From Eubacteriales bacterium (GTDB lineage: Bacteria > Bacillota > Clostridia > Lachnospirales > Lachnospiraceae): a stretch of DNA of 39,299 bases. Position numbers and translations under genes: made by a program. Location of the stretch: contig JAUNHC010000046.1 in assembly GCA_030524175.1 (NCBI GenBank), positions 1-39,299 of the forward strand. Reading direction: 5' to 3'. Each line of letters starts with the position of its first letter. Position 1 is the stretch's first letter. The notes beneath the pieces are model-generated. The model saw only the letters and a list, made by a program, of their open reading frames with translations. It was not told the DNA's origin and did no database searches. Shown here piece by piece: positions 25,841 through 32,864 of this stretch.

Positions 25841-25949
25841 TTTATTTGTCTCCTCTTATTGTCTCAAAGGGTACATATACCCACCGTTTAACCATAACAA
25901 TGACGGAAGAATTTGTCAAGTTACAGATTATCAGTGAACAGCAACACTC

Positions 25950-25978
25950 TTGTCACAATGTAAGGAAAATGTTATAAT
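25950..25978 (+). promoter_or_regulatory. Promoter of the DUF4190 gene
   Basis: TTGTCA (25950-25955) and TATAAT (25973-25978) are 17 nt apart. The leader to the ATG at 26069 is about 84 nt. Confidence 0.75.
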
Positions 25979-26068
25979 TAAGGCACTTAAGCATTCCTAG
26001 GTGCAGAATGTTCATAAGCCCACTCTGCCCGCATATGTACACAGTAATCAAAGAAATGGAGGCATTCC

Positions 26069-26635
26069 ATGAATCCAGAAGATAATAATAGTGATCACAG
26101 ACAGCAGCGAGATTATGAATCGCAGCAGGATTATCATTCACAACAAGATTTCCAGCAGCAGCACGATTATTACTCACAGCAAAATTACAGAGAAACCCAA
26201 TATGACGGACAGGATTATACACATCGTAACGGCCGGAACCCAAGCCCTGTAAGCGGCATGTCAATCGCCGCACTGATCCTGGGCAGCCTGTCTGTTCTTA
26301 CTTCCTGCTGCGGGATCGGAGGGATTATTTTCGGTGCCTTGGGTATCATTATCGCCATGATGTCCAAAGGGCGGGAACCTATGCAGACTAATACCAAAAT
26401 CGGACTGGGTCTGTCTGTTGCAGGATTGATCTTCAGCCTTATATTCGGAATTATAATAATTGCCGGGTTATACCTCTATTCCACAGATACTTCAGAAGGG
26501 TCTTACTGGGAATATGATTATTATGAAGGCCAGCCCTATTTTGATTATGAATATCCGGGCGGCGGTTATCAGTACATACCATATGAAGATAATCTGAATG
26601 ATCTGACAGAACAATATGAACGCCAGAATATATAA
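26069..26635 (+). CDS. DUF4190 domain membrane protein with Gln/Tyr-rich N-terminus
   Basis: A 188-aa protein. Residues 1-60 are a polar low-complexity run of QQDY/QQDF/QQNY-like repeats. Two membrane helices follow, each with the DUF4190 pattern (SGMSIAALILGSLSVLTSCCGIGGIIFGALGIIIAM and KIGLGLSVAGLIFSLIFGIIIIAGLYL), then an acidic Tyr/Gly/Glu-rich tail. Its function is unknown. The ATG at 26069 follows GGAGG with 7-8 nt spacing and a consensus promoter, so the gene is likely expressed alone. Confidence 0.82.
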   Translation: MNPEDNNSDHRQQRDYESQQDYHSQQDFQQQHDYYSQQNYRETQYDGQDYTHRNGRNPSPVSGMSIAALILGSLSVLTSCCGIGGIIFGALGIIIAMMSKGREPMQTNTKIGLGLSVAGLIFSLIFGIIIIAGLYLYSTDTSEGSYWEYDYYEGQPYFDYEYPGGGYQYIPYEDNLNDLTEQYERQNI

Positions 26636-26706
26636 AATAAGCCCTGACCGAAAGGGAGTGCAACTTAGTGATCAAATTATGCAGGCATTGAATTTTCTCA
26701 AATTTA

Positions 26707-26735
26707 TTGACAAACTGCTCTGGTAATTGTACACT
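26707..26735 (+). promoter_or_regulatory. Promoter of the AbiF-associated RNA
   Basis: TTGACA (26707-26712) and TACACT (26730-26735) are 17 nt apart. Transcription should start near 26742, directly before the structured RNA. This is the only good promoter I see for the abiF gene too. Confidence 0.75.
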
Positions 26736-26741
26736 ATCAAT

Positions 26742-26802
26742 AACAGAACCCGCCACGCTTAGTCTTGCTTCGGCAAGAATGCGCAACCCGGCGGGACTTT
26801 TT
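26742..26802 (+). ncRNA. Candidate structured RNA upstream of abiF (RNA antitoxin?)
   Basis: A transcript of about 60 nt is predicted. Stem P1 is CCCGCC (26749-26754)/GGCGGG (26790-26795). P2 is CGC (26756-26758)/GCG (26781-26783). P3 is CTTGC (26764-26768)/GCAAG (26773-26777), closed by a UUCG tetraloop. A T-run at 26798-26802 follows, so P1 doubles as a terminator. The unit promoter, short RNA, terminator, toxin gene is the order seen in type III toxin-antitoxin loci. Structured RNAs upstream of abiF genes have been described; I match this one by position and structure, not by a model search. Confidence 0.7.
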
Positions 26803-26821
26803 ATATTAAGAGGAGAGTTAA

Positions 26822-27724
26822 ATGTATCAATACCCTAAGAATTTTTCATCAGTCACACAGTTAATTCAGAAACTCATAGCAGCTGGAATGACAATCGATT
26901 CACAAGATGAAGCAAAGATGGCATTAACAACAATCGGGTATTATAGACTCAAAGGCTACAGCTTTCACAGAATTGATCCTGCCACACAAAAATATATACC
27001 AGGCACAAATTTCTCCGCTGTCTTAAAGCTGTACAACTTTGATTCAGAATTATCGCATTTGATATTCAGCTATTTATCTCAAATTGAAGTCACCCTGAGA
27101 GCGCGTCTCGTTGATGCTTTCCAAACCACTCAGGATGCCCTGATTCTCCATGACCCTTCGGCATTCAAGGACAAACAATTATACTGGAGAAATCAAGGTT
27201 CTATTGCCTCTGAAATCAGTCGCTCCAATGATGTTTTTATAGAGCACAATTTCAACAACCATGAAGGGGCAATTCCACTTTGGGCTTCTGTTGAAGTAAT
27301 GTCTTTTGGTACTATATCAAAAACCATCAAAAATATGAAAACCGGAAATCAAAGTGCATTTTCTATATTGGTGCAGAACTATAAGTTCAAAAATGCCAAT
27401 GGAAAAGATGTCAATCCCTCAAAAGATATGTTTACATCATGGATTCAGGCTGTATCAATAATGAGAAATATTTGCGCCCATAATAGCCGCATCTACAATC
27501 GTGCCATCAGCACAAGACCTCAGCTTATTTCCTCCGATGCAATCAGTCCACAGCCACGGTATAATGGCTTGTATCAGATTATGCTGTCAATGAAGTATCT
27601 TCGTCCGACGGATGAATCATGGACTGCTTTTGTTACTGACTTTAAACAGCTTTTAAACAAACACGCTGGTGCTTATGATATCAACAAAATGAACTTCCCA
27701 TCCGATTGGGAAAGCCATTTTTGA
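26822..27724 (+). CDS. abiF: AbiF/AbiD (Abi_2) family HEPN protein
   Basis: A 300-aa protein of the Abi_2 family. It has FSSVTQLIQKLIAAGMTI and IGYYRLKGYSFHR near the N-terminus, then FDSELSHLIFSYLSQIEVTLRA and IPLWASVEVMSFG. The decisive feature is MRNICAHNSRIYNR, an R-x4-H HEPN ribonuclease motif (Arg215, His220). Family members cause phage abortive infection in Lactococcus, and AbiF has been proposed as an ancestor of Cas13. The RBS AGGAG is 7 nt from the ATG. It follows the structured RNA and terminator at 26742-26802, so readthrough would set its level. A phage gene remnant lies downstream, consistent with an acquired defence island. Confidence 0.9.
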   Translation: MYQYPKNFSSVTQLIQKLIAAGMTIDSQDEAKMALTTIGYYRLKGYSFHRIDPATQKYIPGTNFSAVLKLYNFDSELSHLIFSYLSQIEVTLRARLVDAFQTTQDALILHDPSAFKDKQLYWRNQGSIASEISRSNDVFIEHNFNNHEGAIPLWASVEVMSFGTISKTIKNMKTGNQSAFSILVQNYKFKNANGKDVNPSKDMFTSWIQAVSIMRNICAHNSRIYNRAISTRPQLISSDAISPQPRYNGLYQIMLSMKYLRPTDESWTAFVTDFKQLLNKHAGAYDINKMNFPSDWESHF

Positions 27725-27817
27725 TTTGTCTATGCATAGCTTTCAAGCAACGGCATATATTATATTTGATAGAACCAATCAAGCCTCTCACAGATGCTCA
27801 AACCGATCGGACTTTCA

Positions 27818-27850
27818 GGAGAGACGATTCATTTCGCCTCTCCATTTTTT
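27818..27850 (+). terminator. Terminator of abiF
   Basis: GGAGAG (27818-27823) pairs with CTCTCC (27838-27843), with CGA/TCG inside, followed by ATTTTTT. Confidence 0.8.
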
Positions 27851-27909
27851 GCTCCAATTTAATTTTTTATAAAAGCTGCATTCGCATCCATTTTGATGCA
27901 CCAACCAAA

Positions 27910-28133
27910 TCACCATAACCGAGAGCCAATTCTGCGATTGACCATCTCTTTCCTGTTGAAGCGTCCTTCGACACTCTTCCATTCTTTCCACTCCTTGCCA
28001 CTGACCGCCCGCTGCAATGCGTATTCCTTGATATCGCTCGCCAAAGATACCAGTGCGTCAACTTTTGAAAGAATGGCCTCTATCTCATCAGCTTGTCTCC
28101 TTATACATCTTGTCCAGCGACAGTAAAACTTCC
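27910..28133 (-). pseudogene. Remnant of a phage DUF2800 gene
   Basis: A minus-strand frame reads CRWTRC, then ADEIEAILSKVDALVSLASD, IKEYALQRAVSGKEWKEWK and SVEGRFNRK, then diverges and stops at 27910. This matches the C-terminal part of DUF2800 proteins of Firmicutes prophages (an IKEYALQ...SG...WK.VEGR.NRK pattern). No proper start is present and the full protein would be several times longer. No other phage gene is visible here, so this is a decayed remnant. The match is from memory of the family. Confidence 0.6.
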
Positions 28134-28144
28134 GAGAAAGTATG

Positions 28145-28186
28145 AAAAAACGGCATAATCGATTGTTACGACTATGCCGGATTTTT
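28145..28186. terminator. Bidirectional terminator between phage remnant and DUF975 gene
   Basis: CGGCATA (28151-28157) pairs with TATGCCG (28173-28179). ATTTTT follows on the plus strand, and six T follow on the minus strand (plus-strand A-run 28145-28150). It should end the DUF975 transcript. Confidence 0.8.
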
Positions 28187-28248
28187 CAAGGGAATAAAAT
28201 CACTAAGACACATCCACCTAAAAGACTGGGCTTATTTTATGGTTTCAT

Positions 28249-29070
28249 TTAAGCTTCTGAGTTAAAATCGTCATGTATGTCCTGGTTCTCTCCCGGGGGA
28301 TTTTCCGTATTGATCAGCGGTGAGGAATATATCTCCCGTGGATACACCACATCAAATTCTCCTCTTATATCCCTGTAAAACATCACATTTGTCATTTCCA
28401 TATAAGGCATCAGCCAGAGAAGGCCGATATACAAGGTAAACACGCTGAGTATCATCCACGGAATAAAGCTGATCTGCAAAAGTAAATATTTTCCTATTTT
28501 ACCCTTCATCATGCGGACACTTACCTTAAGGGCGTCAATGCCCCCAAGCTCCAGATCATCAGCCAGCAGATAATAGGTAAGTACAAATGGCAGCGTAAGC
28601 AGCAGGTTCAGTACAGATGCAAGGATAAGATACTGGCCGCACTTGACCACCCACACCATCTGCTCTTCAAGGGTTGTACCGAAAGGTGTGATATAGCTCA
28701 CATAATAATAGGGAATCGTTACCACCACATTGATGATCCCCAGTACGAAACCAGCCACGATCACCCTGTCAGGATGGTGCTTGAAAAAGAACAGCAGATC
28801 ACCAAAAGAATGCGCCTGCCCTCTTGCTATATTCAGGAACATATAAGAAAGTCCTGCTGAAAACACCCCCATGATCAATGACAAAATAAAGGCAAATATC
28901 TGTCCTGCTATCATTGTGAAAAGGGAGCTGTCATGAAATAATGTAGTTGTCAGATTATTTCCCAGGAAAGTAATGCCGGTTATGGCTAACATTCCTAAAA
29001 TAGGCATGCCGAAATTCCCCTGAAGCGCACCCCTCGCATAAGCTTTCCATTCACGTATACCTCTTCTCAT
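28249..29070 (-). CDS. DUF975 family membrane protein
   Basis: A 273-aa integral membrane protein with about six hydrophobic segments. It begins MRRGIREWKAYARGALQGNFG, a typical DUF975 opening, and contains GDLLFFFKHH, YYLLADDLELGGIDALKVSVRMMKGKIGKYLLLQISFIPW and LWLMPYMEMTNVMFYRDI. The function of the family is unknown. Its own promoter (29140-29167) and terminator make it a single-gene unit. Confidence 0.9.
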   Translation of the reverse strand: MRRGIREWKAYARGALQGNFGMPILGMLAITGITFLGNNLTTTLFHDSSLFTMIAGQIFAFILSLIMGVFSAGLSYMFLNIARGQAHSFGDLLFFFKHHPDRVIVAGFVLGIINVVVTIPYYYVSYITPFGTTLEEQMVWVVKCGQYLILASVLNLLLTLPFVLTYYLLADDLELGGIDALKVSVRMMKGKIGKYLLLQISFIPWMILSVFTLYIGLLWLMPYMEMTNVMFYRDIRGEFDVVYPREIYSSPLINTENPPGENQDIHDDFNSEA

Positions 29071-29103
29071 TTATTTCTCCTCTTCCTTTAAGGCATATAT
29101 CTC

Positions 29104-29135
29104 ACTAACCTCACGCTCTGCGGCGGAAGGTTAGT
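29104..29135 (-). promoter_or_regulatory. Stem-loop at the 5' end of the DUF975 message
   Basis: ACTAACCT (29104-29111) and AGGTTAGT (29128-29135) are perfect 8-bp arms. They begin about where transcription from the adjacent promoter would start, so this could be a 5' stabilising hairpin or an operator. Confidence 0.45.
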
Positions 29136-29139
29136 CTTC

Positions 29140-29167
29140 ATTATACCACTTTTGAAGAAATCTACAA
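29140..29167 (-). promoter_or_regulatory. Promoter of the DUF975 gene
   Basis: On the minus strand TTGTAG (29167-29162) and TATAAT (29145-29140) are 16 nt apart. Transcription should start near 29133. The remaining bases up to 29296 show no supported gene. Confidence 0.6.
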
Positions 29168-29296
29168 CCCCCGGAAAGGGAAGCTCAAACCAATTTGCGA
29201 GTCGTTTGCAGGTAATCATAGCCATCAAGTTTTCTTACGGTCAGCCCAGTAAATGCGCAGACCTGTCTGAATTTCTACAAGTAATCTTCATAATCC

Positions 29297-29325
29297 TTGC
29301 ACCTTGAAAGGACAATGTGTACAAT
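29297..29325 (+). promoter_or_regulatory. Promoter of the DUF2752 gene
   Basis: TTGCAC (29297-29302) and TACAAT (29320-29325) are 17 nt apart. Transcription should start near 29332, giving a leader of about 150 nt. Confidence 0.6.
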
Positions 29326-29335
29326 CAAATAAAAA

Positions 29336-29441
29336 CACAGAAAGTCTGTGCCTGGTTTACATCACTAAAACGCTATTTTATATCCTTACATATTTTTGCA
29401 AGGCAGTATCCGGACAGGAATTGTCCTGCCCGGGAATACTG
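29336..29441 (+). promoter_or_regulatory. Structured 5' leader of the DUF2752 gene
   Basis: A small hairpin CACAGA/TCTGTG (29336-29350) is followed by a long one at 29404-29441. The long one has CAGTAT/ATACTG outside, CCGG/CCGG in the middle and CAGG/CCTG inside, around AATTGT. No T-run follows, so it is not a plain terminator. I do not recognise a known riboswitch. Confidence 0.5.
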
Positions 29442-29480
29442 TTTGCCCGCAAATACAGGAAATAACAGGAGGCTTGATAA

Positions 29481-29912
29481 ATGCAGCTATACAGTACGTT
29501 TAGGAAACAGCCTAAACAGCCCATGGATCAAACTGATAAAATGCTATACCTTCTTGGCTGGGCCATGCTGGCGGCAGCCCTCATCTTCTATCTTCTTGTT
29601 ACCAATGTGTCTTTTTTCCGGAATATGCCTTGTCTGTTCCTGAAAACCACAGGCTTTTATTGTCCCGGCTGCGGAGCCACACGGGCATTTTTCCTGATGC
29701 TCCATGGCAGATTTCTTTCTGCCTTGTGGTATTATCCTGCGGTTTTCTACGGTGTTCTTATGTATCTTTATTTTATGGTATCCAATACTGCGGAACTTCT
29801 GTCCCGGGGCAAATTCCTCATAGGACTGCGTTACCGTAATCTCTACCTCTATATTGCCCTGGGGCTGATCCTGGCAAACTGGCTGCTGAAAATCCTGCTG
29901 CTGATCCTGTGA
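29481..29912 (+). CDS. DUF2752 family membrane protein
   Basis: A 143-aa protein with three hydrophobic segments and the family hallmark FYCPGCGATRAFFLMLHGRF (CPGCGxTRA) near residues 58-78. DUF2752 is widespread and of unknown function; the cysteine pair could bind metal or be redox-active. The start has AGGAGG 8-10 nt upstream. It is convergent with the amidohydrolase, whose stop is 16 nt away, and I see no terminator between them. Confidence 0.88.
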   Translation: MQLYSTFRKQPKQPMDQTDKMLYLLGWAMLAAALIFYLLVTNVSFFRNMPCLFLKTTGFYCPGCGATRAFFLMLHGRFLSALWYYPAVFYGVLMYLYFMVSNTAELLSRGKFLIGLRYRNLYLYIALGLILANWLLKILLLIL

Positions 29913-29928
29913 TATGATTCTGTGTTAT

Positions 29929-31347
29929 TCATTGCCTGCCCCAAAGGGAAACATCCCCGCACCAGCTTTCTTCTTTTGTAAAAAACGGATGTCCGCCCAT
30001 CATCTTTGATGTTTCGTACAGCACCTTCTCTTCATCTATGGTGAGAAGCTCTCTGTCCTTCATGACCAGTCTGCCGTGGATCACCGAATGTTTCACGTCC
30101 GCCCCGCAGGCACTTTCCACCAGAGAATTTACCAGATTCCCTGTAGCCATGAGATGGGGCTGATCCAAATTGATTCCTATGATATCAGCCAGACAGCCGG
30201 CTTCAATTCGTCCCAGACTTTCATTCATAAGAGCCTTGGCTCCGCCCTCACATGCCATTGTCAAAAGAGTCTTGGCAGGCATGATCTGAGGATTTGCTGT
30301 TCCGATCCCCCAGGCCCCGTTCATTATGCAGCGGAAAGCCCGCATTTCACGGAATAGATCAAGCCCTCCATGCCCTGCACCGTCCGAGCCGAAGGCCACC
30401 GGAATCCCAGCACTGAGCAGCCGGGGCGTCTGAGGCACGCCTTTTCCGCAGTTGCTGAAAGGACAATGCACCGCCTTTATGCCGTGTCCTGCCATAATAT
30501 CGATTTCCGGCTCAGAAAGCATGATACAGTGAGCAGCCACAAAGCGCTCCGAAAGTGCTCCGATTTTCTCCAGATACTCAAACGGCCGCATCTTATATTT
30601 CTCAATAAAATCCAGCACCTCACTGGCATACTCATTCATATGGCATTCTGCCGGAATACCCTTCTCCTTTGCCTCCAAAAACACTGTCTCAAACAATTCC
30701 CCGGAACAAGCCATCAGAGAAGTGACAGAATAGTACACCTGCAAAAGCCCGTCTCTGCCGTGGTAATTCCGGTACAGGCTCTCCAGCCGTGGAACAGCCT
30801 GCTTCCGTTCCACTCTCAAGGTGTCCGGCACCTTCTCTCCGTCTGTTGTCTGCCAGGTCAATGCCCCACGCATCCCCATCTTAAGATACTCTTCTGCTGC
30901 CGCCTCTACATGGGGTCCTCCAGCGTCTACAAAGGAAGTTGTACCGTTCTTTATCATTTCTGTCCCGGCAAGCCGTGCACTTAATGCCATGGTTTCTCCG
31001 GTAAGCGATGCTTCAAAAGGCACATTGATCCGCTTCCAGATCACCGGTTTTTCATCCAGAAGGCTTCCCTTTAAAAACTGCTGACTTGTATGCAGATGCC
31101 CGTCTGTGAGACCCGGCATCCATAAAATATGGCTATCATTGATCACTGTGTCTGCCGTATACTCTTCGAAACCGGCACCATTTGCACTGCCCGCACATCC
31201 TTCATTGATCGAGTTTTTTTCTCTCCTTGTGCATTCCCCGGTTTCTATAATCCTTGAATCACTGATCGCAATAAACTGGCCGGATGCAACTGTCATATCC
31301 GGTTTTAATACCTTTGCATTCTTAATTAAAATGTCACATTTCTTCAT
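29929..31347 (-). CDS. Amidohydrolase family protein (cytosine/nucleoside deaminase-like)
   Basis: A metal-dependent hydrolase of about 472 aa. It has MPGLTDGHLHTSQQFLKG (HxH metal ligands), AECHMNEYASE, FVAAHCIMLSE and VAFGSDGAGHGG (catalytic Asp), the ATZ/TRZ/MtaD/SsnA pattern. Likely substrates are N-heterocycles such as purine or pterin derivatives, not decidable here. A 25-residue, poorly conserved insertion precedes the HxH strand. I chose ATG 31347 (MKKCDILIKN), 8 nt after GGGG; a GTG at 31356 is the alternative. A TATAAT box occurs on the minus strand near 31477-31482, but its -35 is poor. Confidence 0.85.
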   Translation of the reverse strand: MKKCDILIKNAKVLKPDMTVASGQFIAISDSRIIETGECTRREKNSINEGCAGSANGAGFEEYTADTVINDSHILWMPGLTDGHLHTSQQFLKGSLLDEKPVIWKRINVPFEASLTGETMALSARLAGTEMIKNGTTSFVDAGGPHVEAAAEEYLKMGMRGALTWQTTDGEKVPDTLRVERKQAVPRLESLYRNYHGRDGLLQVYYSVTSLMACSGELFETVFLEAKEKGIPAECHMNEYASEVLDFIEKYKMRPFEYLEKIGALSERFVAAHCIMLSEPEIDIMAGHGIKAVHCPFSNCGKGVPQTPRLLSAGIPVAFGSDGAGHGGLDLFREMRAFRCIMNGAWGIGTANPQIMPAKTLLTMACEGGAKALMNESLGRIEAGCLADIIGINLDQPHLMATGNLVNSLVESACGADVKHSVIHGRLVMKDRELLTIDEEKVLYETSKMMGGHPFFTKEESWCGDVSLWGRQ

Positions 31348-31539
31348 AATGTCCACCCCATCCCTTTACTGTGATTCAGAAACGCCCCCCAGCGCTCCCG
31401 CCCGTATTATGATCCTAAAGTCATCCAATCACACGCAAACATGCATTGTATCACCTTTCGACCTTAATATCATTATAAAGAAATGGACAGGCTGATAAAA
31501 GGACAGATGGGCACTTTTAAATAAAATCCCCAGCACTTA

Positions 31540-32847
31540 CTAATTGCCGATCACCGTGTTAAAAGAATGGGGCTCCAGAGTGATCTCATAGTTTGCCTTA
31601 CCGTCAGAAAGCACTAATGTCCTGGCCTCATCAAAAGGATTGTGGATTTCCCACACCATAGTCCCGTCAGGATTTTCAAAAGCCAATGCAGTCCCGGCAA
31701 AAGCGCCCTTAACCCCTCTCCTGACAGCGCCCTTTTTAACATGGGATGAAAAGTGGCGAATAAGATAATACTCAGGATTATACACTACTTCTCCATCCTT
31801 TTTCACAGAGACAAGTGAGTTTTGGTGCCATCCCCAGGTGCTCATTCCCCCTTCCTCAAGAACCATATTCCAATATGTATAAGCACATACACCATTCTGG
31901 AAATAAGTCCACATAAGCTGGAATACATACTCCGCGTACTGCCAGGAGTTCTTACCCTCCCCGCATTCATTCTCTGTCTGGATCAATTTCACCTCAGGAT
32001 ACGCAATATGTGTCTGGAGAAGTGCATGTTTGGCACCCCATTGGCAGCCCACTCCTTTTACATATTTTCTGGCTTCCGGGTCAGAGAGAACCTCATTGGC
32101 ATAGTCGCTGTAATGGGTTATCTGCCATTCCTCCATACCGTAATCCTCGTAGGGGCCGTTTAAAGTTCCCAGCCATACTTCTGTATCCATATCTTTCATT
32201 TCAGGCCCCAGATAATCCCGGATAAATTCCTTTAATTCCTTTCCTGTCCATACACAGGAAGGAAACTTCTGGTCTGAAATAGGCTCATTCTGTACATGAA
32301 CCTGATCAATATGTATCCCTTCTTTTTCATAGGCTTCCACGTATTTTCTGAAGTACCGGGCATAGGTCTTAAGCACCTCATCTTCCCAGCGGAGTGTGCC
32401 GAAATTATATGCCTGGGGAAATTTCATCCAGGTAGGAGGACTCCAGGGAGATGCGAATAAGGTGAGGTCCCCGCTGTACTTCATTGCATCCTTAAGATAT
32501 GGCAGCAGATACCGCCTGTCTCTTTCAATGGAAAAATGCTTCAGTTCATAGTCGTCCTCCACCTCATCATAGCTGTACCAGCTTTTTGCATAATCACTGG
32601 CTCCCATGGGAAGACGGCAGAAGGTAAAGCCGCACTCCTCAGGCGAAAACAGCCTTGAAAGGATCTCTTCTTTCTTCTCCGGAGTAACCTTATCCATAGC
32701 TATATATCCAAGCTCATTGAAGCAGCCTCCAAACCCGTCGATTGTCTGGCACACATCCTGTGTGACACTCAGGTTGGAAGCTTTGTCTGTTTTAAGGGCT
32801 GCATTCTCCGCCCATCTGTTTTTTTCTGTTGAACTGATTACTTTCAT
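31540..32847 (-). CDS. GH30 family glycosyl hydrolase (glucosylceramidase-like)
   Basis: A 435-aa beta-glycosidase. DGFGGCFNE near residue 37, LFASPWSPPTWMK (130-142), HVQNEP with acid/base Glu188, and QTENECGEGKNSW with the nucleophile at Glu292 or Glu294 identify GH30. The C-terminal beta-sandwich ends ITLEPHSFNTVIGN. There is no signal peptide, so it acts inside the cell on imported oligosaccharides. GH30 members cleave beta-glucosides, beta-1,6-glucans or beta-xylosides; which applies is unclear. It is 17 nt after the YesN-type regulator, in the same operon direction as the ABC importer. Confidence 0.92.
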   Translation of the reverse strand: MKVISSTEKNRWAENAALKTDKASNLSVTQDVCQTIDGFGGCFNELGYIAMDKVTPEKKEEILSRLFSPEECGFTFCRLPMGASDYAKSWYSYDEVEDDYELKHFSIERDRRYLLPYLKDAMKYSGDLTLFASPWSPPTWMKFPQAYNFGTLRWEDEVLKTYARYFRKYVEAYEKEGIHIDQVHVQNEPISDQKFPSCVWTGKELKEFIRDYLGPEMKDMDTEVWLGTLNGPYEDYGMEEWQITHYSDYANEVLSDPEARKYVKGVGCQWGAKHALLQTHIAYPEVKLIQTENECGEGKNSWQYAEYVFQLMWTYFQNGVCAYTYWNMVLEEGGMSTWGWHQNSLVSVKKDGEVVYNPEYYLIRHFSSHVKKGAVRRGVKGAFAGTALAFENPDGTMVWEIHNPFDEARTLVLSDGKANYEITLEPHSFNTVIGN

Positions 32848-32864
32848 TAAGTTACCTCCATGTT

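Noticed and set aside
27867-28061. Minus-strand open frame of 64 codons after abiF as a gene
   Set aside because: It is in a different frame from the recognisable DUF2800 remnant and has no RBS or family pattern.
29168-29296. Possible decayed minus-strand coding remnant (reads CAFTGLTVRKLDGYDYL)
   Set aside because: It has an in-frame stop just upstream, no start and no family I recognise; too weak to annotate.
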